Shown here: positions 51,770 through 61,606 of the stretch, piece after piece | Position numbering within the stretch: the first letter of the stretch is position 1 | How the letters are laid out: each line of letters starts with the position of its first letter | NCBI RefSeq assembly: GCF_000935045.1 | Contig: NZ_JYKS01000007.1 | Coordinates: forward strand, 124,001 to 188,000 | Reading direction: 5' to 3' | DNA: 64,000 nucleotides | Source: Pseudomonas sp. 10-1B | GTDB taxonomy: Bacteria; Pseudomonadota; Gammaproteobacteria; Pseudomonadales; Pseudomonadaceae | Translations under genes and position numbers: made by a program | The notes under the pieces: model-generated | Told to the model about the DNA's origin: nothing | Databases searched by the model: none | The model's input: the letters and a program-made list of their open reading frames with translations, nothing else

Positions 51770-52501
51770 ATGCGTCAAGCACTGCCCCTCGCGCTGGCAG
51801 CCCTGCTATTGGGCGGCTGCGCCAGCCACAAACCCGAAGATTTCAACGGCACCTGGATCAACCAGGACGCCATCACCGCTGCCGTCAAAGGCGGCAGCCT
51901 GCGCCAGGCGCTGAACGAGCACGGCCCGGTGTTCGAATGGAAGCTCGATGTCGCCAGCCAACAGGCCAGCTACAGCAATGGCTTCGAGGCCGCTGACGGC
52001 CAGCTGAGCGCCAATGACAAGCAATGGCAGGCCAGCTTCGGCGGCGGCCAGACCGAGCAGCTGTCGCTCGATGGCGACGAGCTGCAAGCTACCGACCAAA
52101 GCGGCACCAAGCAGACCTTCGTGCGCGCCAAGGCACCAGCAGCAGCCAATGCACCGCTGGGCAGCAGTTTCGAGAAGGCGTTGTACCAGGCCTACCTGGG
52201 CGGCAACTGGAAGATCGTCGAAGGCCAGGGCCAAGGTGCCAGCGTACGCTTCAGCGACACCGGCAACGTCACCGGCCTGCCCGGCCCGGACCGCTTCGCC
52301 CTGTGCCTGGCCGGCGATTGCGCGACCATGGGCGGCAGCAATGACAGCCTGTGGCTGGAGCGCAACCAGCGTGGTGCACCGTTCATCCTCAAGCGCGATG
52401 GCGACAAGCTGGAGATCTTCCAGGCGGTGAACCGTGCGCAGCCGGATGAAATGCCGCAACTGGCAGCGGGTAAGCGCCAGTGGGTGCTGGAGCAGAACTG
52501 A
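51770..52501 (+). CDS. hypothetical lipoprotein (243 aa)
   Basis: The N-terminus LPLALAALLLGGC is a lipobox with Cys at residue 17, so an outer- or inner-membrane lipoprotein. The mature part has two similar beta-rich segments (FNGTWINQDA near 24-33 and LGGNWKIVEGQGQ near 143-155) and no recognised catalytic motif. The start at 51770 follows AAGG; the frame also opens at 51710. It lies behind ridA. Function unknown. Confidence 0.82.
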   Translation: MRQALPLALAALLLGGCASHKPEDFNGTWINQDAITAAVKGGSLRQALNEHGPVFEWKLDVASQQASYSNGFEAADGQLSANDKQWQASFGGGQTEQLSLDGDELQATDQSGTKQTFVRAKAPAAANAPLGSSFEKALYQAYLGGNWKIVEGQGQGASVRFSDTGNVTGLPGPDRFALCLAGDCATMGGSNDSLWLERNQRGAPFILKRDGDKLEIFQAVNRAQPDEMPQLAAGKRQWVLEQN

Positions 52502-52529
52502 CAGCTGACTTCGAGCCGAGCACCAGCCC

Positions 52530-52652
52530 CTGTGGGAGCGGCCTTGTGTCGCGATAGGGCCGCAAAGCGGCCCCAGGTTTTCAGCGGCGCCACATAGATT
52601 GCCGGGGCTGCTTCGCAGCCCTATCGCGACACAAGGCCGCTCCCACAGCGAT
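52530..52652. repeat. REP pair 5 (inverted)
   Basis: GTGGGAGCGGCCTTGTGTCG and its opposed copy, with a GGGCCGC/GCGGCCC hairpin, between the lipoprotein gene and the convergent epimerase gene. Confidence 0.85.
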
Positions 52653-52667
52653 CGCATAAGCTTGTGG

Positions 52668-53525
52668 TTAAGCTTTTCCCTCAAGAATCGCCGCATAGCC
52701 TTCCTTGTAACTCGGATACACCGGCGCCCAGCCCAACGCCCGGGCCCGGGCATTGCTGCAGCGCTTGCTGCCGGTACGCCGTACCCGCTGCTCATCGGAC
52801 CACTCGGTAACCCCCATGTACGCTCGCAGCCAGACCACCACGTCGGCCAGCGGCGCCGGGTCGTCGTCAACGCCGATGTAGCAGTCATCCAGCACCTTGC
52901 CGTCAGCATCGGCCTGCAACAGGAACGCCAACAGGCTGGCCGCATCCTCGGCATGAATGCGGTTGCCATACAGCGGCGGCTCCTCAGCCACACGGTAGCC
53001 CTGGCGCACCTGGCTCAGCAGCCACTCGCGACCCGGGCCATAGATACCGGTCAGGCGCACCACGCTGGCCGGGATGCCGCTGGCCAGCGCCAGCCGTTCA
53101 GCCTCCAGCATCACCCGCCCGGAGTAACCTTCAGGCTCGGTGGCCGCGCCTTCCTCTATCCACTCGCCGTCCTTCTGCGCGTACACACTGCTGCTGGAGA
53201 CGAACAGCAAGCGACGAGGACGCTGGCCACGTTCTGCCAGCCAGGCCAACACATGGCGCAAACCGTCGACATAGGCCGCCTGGTAACCCGCCTCGTCATG
53301 CTGGCTGGCCGCCACGCAGTACACCAGATAGTCCAGCGCACCTTGTGGCCAGGCTTGGGGAATCGACGGTTCGGCCAGGTCTGCGGCAACCGGCGCAACG
53401 CCCGCGGGCAACTGCCCGACCGAGCGCCGCAGGCCACTCACCTGCCAGCCGCGAGCCAGCATCTGCCGGGCAAGACGCCCACCCACATCACCACACCCCA
53501 CCACCATCACGGAAAGGTCTGACAT
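52668..53525 (-). CDS. NAD(P)-dependent epimerase/dehydratase-like protein (SDR)
   Basis: A 285-aa extended short-chain dehydrogenase-type protein, with the atypical nucleotide loop VVGCGDVGGRLARQML and FVSSSSVYAQKDGEWI in the usual place of the catalytic Ser/Tyr. It is related to YeeZ-type epimerases. AGGGAG lies before the ATG at 53525 (a GTG just upstream is also in frame). Substrate unknown. Divergent from exbB. Confidence 0.87.
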   Translation of the reverse strand: MSDLSVMVVGCGDVGGRLARQMLARGWQVSGLRRSVGQLPAGVAPVAADLAEPSIPQAWPQGALDYLVYCVAASQHDEAGYQAAYVDGLRHVLAWLAERGQRPRRLLFVSSSSVYAQKDGEWIEEGAATEPEGYSGRVMLEAERLALASGIPASVVRLTGIYGPGREWLLSQVRQGYRVAEEPPLYGNRIHAEDAASLLAFLLQADADGKVLDDCYIGVDDDPAPLADVVVWLRAYMGVTEWSDEQRVRRTGSKRCSNARARALGWAPVYPSYKEGYAAILEGKA

Positions 53526-53716
53526 CACTAAACTCCCTAGACCAATTGATCAGCCCGTCTACGCTACACGATGGGCGGCTAGACCATAGGCGAAAAAAGC
53601 AGCAAGATTACTTTTGTTAACAAGAATTACTTGCAATAATGGCCGCCAATTTGTTCTCGGCCTACCCTCGAGGCCTTGGAGAACGTTCACTTTTTTCTTC
53701 ATCAGGTCCGGCCAGC

Positions 53717-54712
53717 ATGACACGTACTCAACCCTCCGCTTCGCCAACCCCGTCGCGCGCCTGGCGCGCCATCGCCGCGCTGACGCTCAGCCTGGTGCTG
53801 GCCCCGGTGGCCATGGCCGATGAGCCAACCGCCAATACCGCGACGCCTGCTGCCGCCACTGCTCCGGTAGCCCAGGATGCAGCTCCGGCCCCGGCTGCCG
53901 ATGCGCAGGCGCAGGCGCCTGCTGCCGACGCAGCTGACGCCACTCCGGCCGAAGCACCGAGCGTGGTAGACCCAAGCGTCGAAGCACTGGTTGAAGACAC
54001 CTCGCTGGGCATGGCCCACGACCTGTCCCCTTGGGGCATGTACAAGAACGCCGACATCGTGGTGAAGATCGTCATGATCGGCCTGGCCATCGCCTCGATC
54101 ATCACCTGGACCATCTGGATCGCCAAAGGCTTCGAGCTGATGGGTGCCAAGCGCCGCCTGCGTGGTGAAATTGCCCTGCTGAAGAAATCCGCCAGCCTCA
54201 AGGAAGCCAGCGAAGTCTCCAACAAGGAAGGCACCCTGGCCCACACCCTGGTCCACGACGCCCTCGACGAGATGCGCCTGTCGGCCAACGCGCGCGAAAA
54301 AGAAGGCATCAAGGAGCGCGTCAGCTTCCGCCTGGAGCGCCTGGTGCACGCCAGCGGCCGCACCATGAGCAGCGGCACCGGCGTACTCGCCACCATCGGT
54401 TCCACCGCACCCTTCGTCGGCCTGTTCGGCACCGTGTGGGGCATCATGAACAGCTTCATCGGCATCGCCAAGACCCAGACCACCAACCTGGCCGTGGTTG
54501 CCCCTGGTATCGCCGAAGCCCTGCTGGCCACCGCCCTGGGCCTGGTCGCGGCAATCCCGGCCGTGGTCATCTACAACGTCTTCGCCCGCTCCATCGCCGG
54601 CTACAAGGCCCAGGTGTCCGACGCCTCCGCCCAGGTGCTGCTGCTGGTCAGCCGTGATCTGGACCACCAAGGCAGCGATCGCGCCGCCCCGCACATGGTG
54701 AAAGTGGGGTAA
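53717..54712 (+). CDS. exbB: TonB-system energy transducer ExbB
   Basis: A 331-aa inner-membrane proton channel subunit. The signal peptide and Ala/Pro-rich periplasmic stretch (~25-90) are the long pseudomonad form; three helices follow, with the conserved STAPFVGLFGTVWGIM and LLATALGLVAAIPAVV. The frame opens at 53639; the ATG at 53717 (MTRTQPS) is the usual start. It leads the exbB-exbD-tonB operon, 3 nt before exbD. Confidence 0.95.
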   Translation: MTRTQPSASPTPSRAWRAIAALTLSLVLAPVAMADEPTANTATPAAATAPVAQDAAPAPAADAQAQAPAADAADATPAEAPSVVDPSVEALVEDTSLGMAHDLSPWGMYKNADIVVKIVMIGLAIASIITWTIWIAKGFELMGAKRRLRGEIALLKKSASLKEASEVSNKEGTLAHTLVHDALDEMRLSANAREKEGIKERVSFRLERLVHASGRTMSSGTGVLATIGSTAPFVGLFGTVWGIMNSFIGIAKTQTTNLAVVAPGIAEALLATALGLVAAIPAVVIYNVFARSIAGYKAQVSDASAQVLLLVSRDLDHQGSDRAAPHMVKVG

Positions 54713-54715
54713 GCC

Positions 54716-55144
54716 ATGGGCCTGCATCTCAACGAAGGTGGCGACGACCTCGCCGAAAACCACGAAATCAACGTTACGCCGTTCATCGACGTGATGCTGG
54801 TGCTGCTGATCATCTTCATGGTCGCTGCCCCCCTGGCCACGGTCGACATCAAGGTCGACCTGCCAGCCTCGACCGCCAAACCGGCGCCGAGGCCCGAGAA
54901 ACCGGTGTTTGTCAGCGTCAAGGCCGACCAGAAGCTGTACGTCGGCGACGATCAGGTAGCGGCACCCGACCAGCTTGGCCCGATGCTCGACGCCAAGACC
55001 AAGGGTGACAAGGACACCACCATCTTCTTCCAGGCTGACAAAGGCGTGGATTACGGTGACCTGATGGAAGTGATGAACAACATGCGTGCCGCCGGCTACC
55101 TCAAGGTCGGTCTGGTAGGTCTCGAGACGGCAGCCAAGAAATGA
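54716..55144 (+). CDS. exbD: TonB-system energy transducer ExbD
   Basis: A 142-aa protein with one N-terminal helix carrying the essential Asp (NVTPFIDVMLVLLIIFMV) and a periplasmic domain. It works with ExbB to energise TonB. It starts 3 nt behind exbB and overlaps tonB by 4 nt (ATGA). Confidence 0.96.
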   Translation: MGLHLNEGGDDLAENHEINVTPFIDVMLVLLIIFMVAAPLATVDIKVDLPASTAKPAPRPEKPVFVSVKADQKLYVGDDQVAAPDQLGPMLDAKTKGDKDTTIFFQADKGVDYGDLMEVMNNMRAAGYLKVGLVGLETAAKK

Positions 55145-55872
55145 CAAAAACGCGCTCAAATATGGCGCGCTACGGTGGCAGCCTGGCGATCGTGCTGGGT
55201 GTGCACGTGGTCGCCGTGCTGCTGACGCTCAACTGGTCGGTGCCCCAGGCCATCGAGCTGCCCCCGGCAGCCATGATGGTCGAGCTGGCACCGTTGCCGG
55301 AGCCTGCGCCACCACCCCCACCCAAAGCGGCTCCGCAGCCACCGGCACCGGTCGAAGAACCGCCGTTGCCGAAGCTGGTGGAGGCACCCAAGCCCAAGAT
55401 CGCTATCCACAAGCCGCCCAAGCCGAAGGCCAAGCCCCAGCCGCCCAAGCCCGAGAAAAAGCCTGAGCCGCCGAAGGAAGCGCCGCCGACCGAAGAGACG
55501 GTAGACGCACCGCCAAGCAACACGCCACCGCAGAAGTCGGCGGCACCGGCACCGAGCATCGCGTCCAACAGCAACGCCCTGCCAACCTGGCAGAGTGACC
55601 TGCTGCGCCACCTGGCCAAGTACAAGCGTTACCCGGAAGACGCACGCCGTCGCGGCCTGCAGGGCATCAACCGCCTGCGCTTCGTGGTCGACGCCGAAGG
55701 CAAGGTAGTGTCGTACGCCATGGCCGGTGGGTCGGGCAGTGCATCACTGGACCGGGCGACCCTGGAAATGATCCGTCGGGCCGGCACGGTACCCAAGCCA
55801 CCACCCGAGTTGCTGAACAATGGCACGATCGAAGTCGTGGCACCGTTCGTCTACTCACTGGACCGCCGCTGA
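55141..55872 (+). CDS. tonB: energy-transducing protein TonB
   Basis: A 243-aa protein with one N-terminal helix (GGSLAIVLGVHVVAVLLTLN), a long Pro/Lys/Glu-rich spacer (~50-140) that spans the periplasm, and a C-terminal TonB domain (YPEDARRRGLQGINRLRFVV). It powers uptake through outer-membrane receptors. It overlaps exbD (ATGA). Confidence 0.95.
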   Translation: MTKTRSNMARYGGSLAIVLGVHVVAVLLTLNWSVPQAIELPPAAMMVELAPLPEPAPPPPPKAAPQPPAPVEEPPLPKLVEAPKPKIAIHKPPKPKAKPQPPKPEKKPEPPKEAPPTEETVDAPPSNTPPQKSAAPAPSIASNSNALPTWQSDLLRHLAKYKRYPEDARRRGLQGINRLRFVVDAEGKVVSYAMAGGSGSASLDRATLEMIRRAGTVPKPPPELLNNGTIEVVAPFVYSLDRR

Positions 55873-55966
55873 GACTTTTGTTTCTGTCACAAATCGGCAA
55901 GTCTGATAACGTGCGTCTATCGATTGCAGCCGCTATGCTGGGCCCGCAACTTCATGGACGCACGTT

Positions 55967-56893
55967 ATGACCCTCACAGAATTACGCTACATCGTCACAC
56001 TCGCCCAGGAGCAGCATTTTGGCCATGCTGCCGAACGCTGCCACGTGAGCCAGCCGACCCTGTCGGTCGGTGTGAAGAAGCTCGAGGACGAGCTTGGCGT
56101 TTTGATCTTCGAGCGCAGCAAGAGCGCGGTGCGCCTGACCCCGGTCGGTGAAAGCATCGTTGCCCAGGCACAGAAGGTACTGGAGCAGGCCCAGGGCATT
56201 CGCGAGCTGGCCCAGGCCGGCAAGAACCAGCTGACCGCCCCGCTCAAGGTCGGTGCCATCTATACCGTCGGCCCGTACCTGTTCCCGCACCTGATCCCGC
56301 AGCTGCACCGCGTGGCACCGCAGATGCCGTTGTACATCGAAGAAAACTTCACCCATGTACTGCGCGAAAAACTGCGCAACGGCGAACTGGACGCAGTGAT
56401 CATCGCCCTGCCGTTCAACGAAGCCGACGTGCTGACCCTGCCGCTGTACGATGAACCGTTCTGCGCCCTGATGCCCGCCGACCACCCGTGGACGGCGAAA
56501 AAGACCATCGACACAGCCATGCTCAACGACAAGAGCCTGTTGCTGCTCGGCGAGGGCCACTGCTTCCGCGACCAGGTACTGGAAGCCTGTCCAACGCTGA
56601 ACAAGGGCGGTGAAGGCTCCAAGCACACCACGGTCGAGTCCAGCTCGCTGGAAACCATCCGCCACATGGTGGCCTCGGGCCTTGGCGTTTCGATCCTGCC
56701 GCTGTCGGCGGTACACAGCCATCACTATGCCCCCGGCGTCATCGAAGTACGCCCGCTGACCGCACCGGCGCCATTCCGCACCGTGGCCATTGCCTGGCGC
56801 GCCAGTTTCCCGCGGCCGAAGGCCATCGAGATTCTCGCCGACTCGATCCGCCTGTGCTCGGTCGCCAAAGCCCCTGCGGAACAATCGGCCTGA
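55967..56893 (+). CDS. oxyR: hydrogen peroxide-inducible regulator OxyR
   Basis: A 308-aa LysR-family peroxide sensor. The HTH (HFGHAAERCHVSQPTLSVGV) is followed by the redox domain with the peroxidatic C199 and resolving C208 (GEGHCFRDQVLEACPTL). It activates katA/ahp-type genes in relatives. It is 3 nt before recG, the usual pseudomonad order. Confidence 0.97.
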   Translation: MTLTELRYIVTLAQEQHFGHAAERCHVSQPTLSVGVKKLEDELGVLIFERSKSAVRLTPVGESIVAQAQKVLEQAQGIRELAQAGKNQLTAPLKVGAIYTVGPYLFPHLIPQLHRVAPQMPLYIEENFTHVLREKLRNGELDAVIIALPFNEADVLTLPLYDEPFCALMPADHPWTAKKTIDTAMLNDKSLLLLGEGHCFRDQVLEACPTLNKGGEGSKHTTVESSSLETIRHMVASGLGVSILPLSAVHSHHYAPGVIEVRPLTAPAPFRTVAIAWRASFPRPKAIEILADSIRLCSVAKAPAEQSA

Positions 56894-56896
56894 GTC

Positions 56897-58975
56897 ATGA
56901 GTGAGCTGTCGAAGGTCCCGGTCACGGTCCTCAAGGGGGTTGGCGAGGCCATGGCGGAAAAACTCGCCAAGGTCGGCCTGGAGAACCTGCAGGATGTGCT
57001 GTTCCACCTGCCCCTGCGCTACCAGGACCGTACCCGCGTGGTGCCGATCGGCCAGTTGCGTCCAGGCCAGGACGCCGTGATCGAGGGCGTGGTCAGCGGT
57101 GCCGACGTGACCATGGGCAAGCGCCGCAGTCTGGTGGTGCGCCTGGGCGACGGCAGTGGCGTGCTGAGCCTGCGCTTCTACCACTTCAGCAACGCGCAGA
57201 AGGAAGGCCTCAAGCGTGGCACCCACCTGCGCTGCTACGGCGAAGCCCGCCCCGGGGCGTCGGGCCTGGAGATCTACCACCCGGAGTATCGCGCGCTGAA
57301 TGGCGACGAACCGCCGCCACCGGTCGAGCAGACCCTGACGCCGATCTATCCGTCCACCGAAGGCCTCACCCAGCAACGCCTGCGCCTGTTGTGCCAGCAG
57401 AGCCTGGGCCTGCTCGGCCCACGCAGCCTGCCCGACTGGTTACCGGATGAATTGGCCCGGGATTACCACTTGGCGCCGCTGGACGATGCCATCCGTTACC
57501 TGCACAACCCGCCGGCCGACGCCGACCTCGACGAGCTTGCCGAAGGCCAGCACTGGGCCCAGCACCGCCTGGCCTTCGAAGAGCTGCTGACCCACCAACT
57601 GTCGCAGCAGCGCCTGCGCGAAAGCCTGCGCAGCCTGCGGGCGCCGGTACTGCCCAAGGCCACGCGCCTGCAAGCCCAGTACCTGGCCAACCTGGGCTTC
57701 CAGCCGACCGGCGCGCAGCAGCGGGTAGCCAACGAAATTGCCTACGACCTCAGCCAGCACGAGCCGATGATGCGCCTGGTACAGGGCGACGTGGGTGCCG
57801 GCAAGACCGTGGTCGCCGCCCTGGCCGCCCTGCAGGCCCTGGAGGCGGGCTACCAGGTGGCGTTGATGGCACCCACCGAGATCCTCGCCGAACAGCACTA
57901 CATCACCTTCAAGCGCTGGCTGGAGCCGTTGGGCATCGAAGTGGCCTGGCTGGCCGGCAAGCTCAAGGGCAAGGCCCGGGCCAGCGCCCTGGAGCAGATC
58001 GCCAACGGTGCGCCGATGGTGGTCGGCACCCATGCACTGTTCCAGGAAGAGGTGAAGTTCAAGCACCTGGCCCTGGCGATCATCGATGAACAGCACCGTT
58101 TTGGCGTGCAGCAACGCCTGGCCCTGCGCAAGAAGGGTGTGGCCGGCGAGTTGTGCCCGCACCAGCTGATCATGACCGCCACCCCTATTCCGCGCACCCT
58201 GGCCATGAGCGCCTACGCCGACCTGGACACCTCGGTGCTCGACGAACTGCCGCCTGGGCGTACACCGGTGAACACCGTGCTTGTGGCCGACAGCCGCCGC
58301 TTCGAAGTGGTCGAGCGGGTACGCGCCGCCTGCGCCGAAGGGCGCCAGGCCTATTGGGTATGCACCCTGATCGAAGAGTCCGAAGAGTTGACCTGCCAGG
58401 CAGCCGAAAGCACCTATGAGGAGCTTGGCAGCGCCTTGGGCGAGCTGCGGGTCGGGCTGATCCACGGGCGCATGAAACCGGCGGAAAAAGCCGAGATCAT
58501 GGTCGAGTTCAAGGCCGGCAACCTGCAGTTGCTGGTCGCCACCACGGTGATCGAAGTAGGCGTGGACGTACCCAATGCCAGCCTGATGATCATCGAGAAC
58601 CCCGAGCGCCTGGGTCTGGCCCAGCTGCACCAGCTGCGCGGCCGGGTTGGCCGGGGCAGTGCCGTGAGCCATTGCGTGCTGTTGTACCACCCACCGCTGT
58701 CGCAGATCGGCCGCGAGCGCCTGGGCATCATGCGTGAAACCAACGACGGCTTCATCATCGCCGAGAAGGACCTGGAACTGCGTGGCCCGGGCGAGATGCT
58801 GGGGACCCGCCAGACCGGCCTGCTACAGTTCAAAGTCGCCGACCTGATGCGCGACGCCGACCTGCTACCAGCCGTGCGCGATGCTGCCCAGGCCCTGATC
58901 GCACGCTGGCCGGAACACGTCAGCCCGCTGCTCGACCGCTGGCTGCGTCATGGCCAGCAATATGGCCAAGTGTGA
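56897..58975 (+). CDS. recG: ATP-dependent DNA helicase RecG
   Basis: A 692-aa fork-reversal helicase. It has an N-terminal wedge/OB domain, then Walker A (GDVGAGKTVV), DEQH (IDEQHRFGVQQR), motif III (MTATPIPRTLAMS) and the RecG-specific RLGLAQLHQLRGRVGRG. It starts 3 nt behind oxyR. Confidence 0.97.
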   Translation: MSELSKVPVTVLKGVGEAMAEKLAKVGLENLQDVLFHLPLRYQDRTRVVPIGQLRPGQDAVIEGVVSGADVTMGKRRSLVVRLGDGSGVLSLRFYHFSNAQKEGLKRGTHLRCYGEARPGASGLEIYHPEYRALNGDEPPPPVEQTLTPIYPSTEGLTQQRLRLLCQQSLGLLGPRSLPDWLPDELARDYHLAPLDDAIRYLHNPPADADLDELAEGQHWAQHRLAFEELLTHQLSQQRLRESLRSLRAPVLPKATRLQAQYLANLGFQPTGAQQRVANEIAYDLSQHEPMMRLVQGDVGAGKTVVAALAALQALEAGYQVALMAPTEILAEQHYITFKRWLEPLGIEVAWLAGKLKGKARASALEQIANGAPMVVGTHALFQEEVKFKHLALAIIDEQHRFGVQQRLALRKKGVAGELCPHQLIMTATPIPRTLAMSAYADLDTSVLDELPPGRTPVNTVLVADSRRFEVVERVRAACAEGRQAYWVCTLIEESEELTCQAAESTYEELGSALGELRVGLIHGRMKPAEKAEIMVEFKAGNLQLLVATTVIEVGVDVPNASLMIIENPERLGLAQLHQLRGRVGRGSAVSHCVLLYHPPLSQIGRERLGIMRETNDGFIIAEKDLELRGPGEMLGTRQTGLLQFKVADLMRDADLLPAVRDAAQALIARWPEHVSPLLDRWLRHGQQYGQV

Positions 58976-59053
58976 CGCCAGTCGCAGAGTGGATCCAGAT
59001 TTGCCCCGGGGCTGGTTATACTTCGCGTTTAAAAGAATCAGTGGATACGGACC

Positions 59054-60457
59054 ATGACTGAAGTTGCCCTGGACACCGCAACCCCACACACGCCTTCTGT
59101 CATCAAGCTGCTGCTCGACAAGCTCGGCGTGACCTACCGGGAGGTGGTCGAGCATCCGCACCTGCCGGCAGCGTCGCGCGTACAGGCGGTGCTGCTCGAC
59201 GACGAAGTCGGCGCCCTGATGGTGCTGTTCCCGCAGAGCCAGCTGTTGGACCTCAACCGCCTGGCCGAACTGACCGGGCGCAAGCTCACCGCAGTGTCGG
59301 TACCGCGCCTCAAGCAGATGCTCGACAAGCACCAGCTCAAGGCCCTGCCGGCCATCCCCGCGCTGACCAGTTCGCCGTGCCAGTACGAAAAAAGCCTGCT
59401 AGACGCCGAAACGCTGTACATCCAGTCCGGCGAAGCCGGCCTGCTGCTGGCAATCGATAGCGCGCCCTTCAAGCGCATGCTGGCCAAGGCCAGCGCCAGC
59501 AGCTTCGGCCAGGAAGTCGAGGCCATCAGCCCCAACCTCGACCGCCCCGATGATGACACCCGGGAAATCAGCCAGGCAGTCCAGGCCTTCACCGCCCGAC
59601 GCATCCAGAAGCGCCTGGAGGAAACCATCGAAATCCCGCCACTGGCCGACACCGCGCAGAAGATCATCAAGCTGCGGGTAGACCCCAACGCCAGCATCGA
59701 CGACATCACCGGCGTGGTCGAAACCGACCCGGCGCTGGCAGCGCAGGTGGTGAGCTGGGCGGCATCGCCCTACTACGCCTCCCCTGGCAAGATCCGCTCG
59801 GTGGAAGATGCCATCGTGCGCGTGCTGGGTTTCGACCTGGTGATCAACCTGGCTTTGGGCCTGGCGCTGGGCAAGACCCTGAGCCTGCCGAAAGACCGCC
59901 CGCAGCAGGCCACGCCGTACTGGCAGCAGTCGATCTACACGGCCGCGATCATCGAAGGCCTGACCCGCGCCATGCCAAGGGCCGAGCGCCCCGAGGCAGG
60001 CCTGACCTACCTGGCCGGGCTGCTGCACAACTTTGGCTACTTGCTGCTGGCCCATGTGTTCCCGCCGCATTTCTCGCTGATCTGCCGTCACCTGGAGGTC
60101 AACCCGCACCTGAACCACACGTACGTGGAACAGCACCTGCTGGGCATCAGCCGCGAACAGATCGGCGCCTGGCTGATGAAACTGTGGGACATGCCGGAGG
60201 AGCTTTCGACCGCGCTGCGTTTCCAGCACGACCCGGCCTACGACGGCGAGTATTCGGCATTCCCCAACCTGGTGTGCCTGGCCACCCGGCTGCTGCGCTC
60301 GCGGGGGATTGGTTCGGGGCCGCAGGAAGAGATTCCGGACGAGCTGCTGGAGCGCCTGGGGATTACCCGGGACAAGGCCGAGGATGTGGTGAACAAGGTG
60401 CTTGAGGCCGAGAGCCTGCTGCGCGAGCTTGCCTCGCAGTTTCACGCACCGCATTAA
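59054..60457 (+). CDS. YbaK-like domain plus HDOD domain protein
   Basis: A 467-aa two-domain cytoplasmic protein. Residues ~15-140 resemble the YbaK/ProX aminoacyl-tRNA deacylase fold (LDKLGVTYREVVEHPHLP). Residues ~195-400 form an HDOD domain (IPPLADTAQKIIKLRVDPNA, then LLHNFGYLLLAH). HDOD proteins take part in signalling in many bacteria and lack full HD metal sites. It lies alone behind recG. Role unknown. Confidence 0.85.
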   Translation: MTEVALDTATPHTPSVIKLLLDKLGVTYREVVEHPHLPAASRVQAVLLDDEVGALMVLFPQSQLLDLNRLAELTGRKLTAVSVPRLKQMLDKHQLKALPAIPALTSSPCQYEKSLLDAETLYIQSGEAGLLLAIDSAPFKRMLAKASASSFGQEVEAISPNLDRPDDDTREISQAVQAFTARRIQKRLEETIEIPPLADTAQKIIKLRVDPNASIDDITGVVETDPALAAQVVSWAASPYYASPGKIRSVEDAIVRVLGFDLVINLALGLALGKTLSLPKDRPQQATPYWQQSIYTAAIIEGLTRAMPRAERPEAGLTYLAGLLHNFGYLLLAHVFPPHFSLICRHLEVNPHLNHTYVEQHLLGISREQIGAWLMKLWDMPEELSTALRFQHDPAYDGEYSAFPNLVCLATRLLRSRGIGSGPQEEIPDELLERLGITRDKAEDVVNKVLEAESLLRELASQFHAPH

Positions 60458-60471
60458 GCATTAACGCATGA

Positions 60472-60560
60472 TCTGTGGGAGCGGGCATGCCCGCGAACAC
60501 CGGCGAAGCCGGTGCCATGCACCGCGTCGCCTATTTCGCGGGCTCGCCCGCTCCCACAGG
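60472..60560. repeat. REP pair 6 (inverted)
   Basis: GTGGGAGCGGGCATGCCCGC and the opposed GCGGGCTCGCCCGCTCCCAC between the convergent HDOD gene and the SCP2 gene. Confidence 0.85.
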
Positions 60561-60587
60561 TAGAAGCACCAGCATTCCTGTTGGATT

Positions 60588-60962
60588 TCAGCCCTTCTTC
60601 TTCGGTTTCAGGTACTTCATCAAGCCCTGGAACCACATCACCAGCGCCGGGTTGCCCTTGATCTGGATGTTCTTGTCCTGAATCCCCTGCATGAACGCCA
60701 ACTGCTTGTTGCCCGCCTGCATGGTGGCAAAGCCGTAGGCGGCGTCCTTGAAGGCAATGGCGAACGCCGGCTGCGGGTGCGCGCCGCCCTTGCTGCTGAT
60801 GCGCTCGTCGTTGACGATGAAGTGCCGGGCAACCTTGCCGTCCAAGGTCTGCATCTGGAACACCAGGTCCTTGCCCTTGAGCTGCTGCTGGAACGCCGGG
60901 TTGTTGCGGCTGGCCCTGGACATCAACAGCCCCATGGCCCAGAGAAGAAAGCGGAACTTCAT
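60588..60962 (-). CDS. SCP2 sterol-binding domain protein
   Basis: A 124-aa protein with a hydrophobic start and an SCP2-like lipid-binding fold (DLVFQMQTLDGKVARHFIV, NIQIKGNPALVMWF). Bacterial members are thought to bind fatty acids or isoprenoids; UbiJ has the same fold. The frame runs on upstream but the ATG at 60962, behind GAGGCG, fits. Function not assigned. Confidence 0.82.
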   Translation of the reverse strand: MKFRFLLWAMGLLMSRASRNNPAFQQQLKGKDLVFQMQTLDGKVARHFIVNDERISSKGGAHPQPAFAIAFKDAAYGFATMQAGNKQLAFMQGIQDKNIQIKGNPALVMWFQGLMKYLKPKKKG

Positions 60963-61058
60963 CAACGCGCCTCGAATAAAAAGTGACCAAGGCGCGCAGT
61001 TTATCCTTTTCCTGAACCATTTATGCAAGTTCGAAACACTTTGCCTGCAGAACGCACA

Positions 61059-61079
61059 ACGGGCGCCCTGGGGCGCCCG
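61059..61079 (-). terminator. hairpin terminator behind the HU gene
   Basis: CGGGCGCCC and its complement around a short loop, 32 nt behind the HU stop; the T tract is weak. Confidence 0.6.
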
Positions 61080-61110
61080 CTTGGCTGACACTGGGGTTGT
61101 CAGGTAGCGA

Positions 61111-61419
61111 TCACTTGCCTTTCTTGGCCGGCTTGGCAGCTTTTTTGGCTTCGTTGACTTCGTCGCGCAGGTTCTTGCCTGGCTTGAAGGCCACGGTATT
61201 GCTGGCCTTGATCTTGACCGGCTCACCGGTTTGCGGGTTCTTGCCGGTACGCGCACCGCGATGACGTTTTTCGAAGGTACCGAAACCGACCAGGGTCACG
61301 GTGTCCTTGTCCAGGGCGCCGGTGATGCTGTCGAGAATCGCGTTCAAAACCTGATTGGCCTTTTCCTTGGTCAGATCGGCCTTATCGGCGATGACGGCGG
61401 CGAGTTCTGGTTTGCGCAT
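61111..61419 (-). CDS. hupA: HU-family nucleoid protein
   Basis: A 102-aa dimeric DNA-bending protein. MRKPELAAVIADKADLTKEK and GFGTFEKRHRGARTGKNPQTGE (DNA-binding arm) are typical; the C-terminus has an additional Lys/Ala-rich tail (EAKKAAKPAKKGK) common in pseudomonad HU proteins. The assignment to hupA rather than another HU gene is from gene order. Confidence 0.93.
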   Translation of the reverse strand: MRKPELAAVIADKADLTKEKANQVLNAILDSITGALDKDTVTLVGFGTFEKRHRGARTGKNPQTGEPVKIKASNTVAFKPGKNLRDEVNEAKKAAKPAKKGK

Positions 61420-61606
61420 AGTGAAGCCTCTTTGACGGAATTCTTGTTGTTATGCCGTGCTGCCTCTAGGAGCAGCGCTCAAGGCACCGCAGGCTCTAAC
61501 CTGCGGCAGACGGGAGTGAGAATGGCACGTGCTCAAGGGTCGCGCCAGTATCTGCGCGGCCATTGTGTAGGCAACAACAGGATAAATCCGACAGAACGCC
61601 TGCTAT

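Noticed and set aside
53611..53637. possible Fur box before exbB (AACAAGAATTACTTGC)
   Set aside because: About half the positions match a 7-1-7 Fur site; too weak to call although iron control of exbB is expected.
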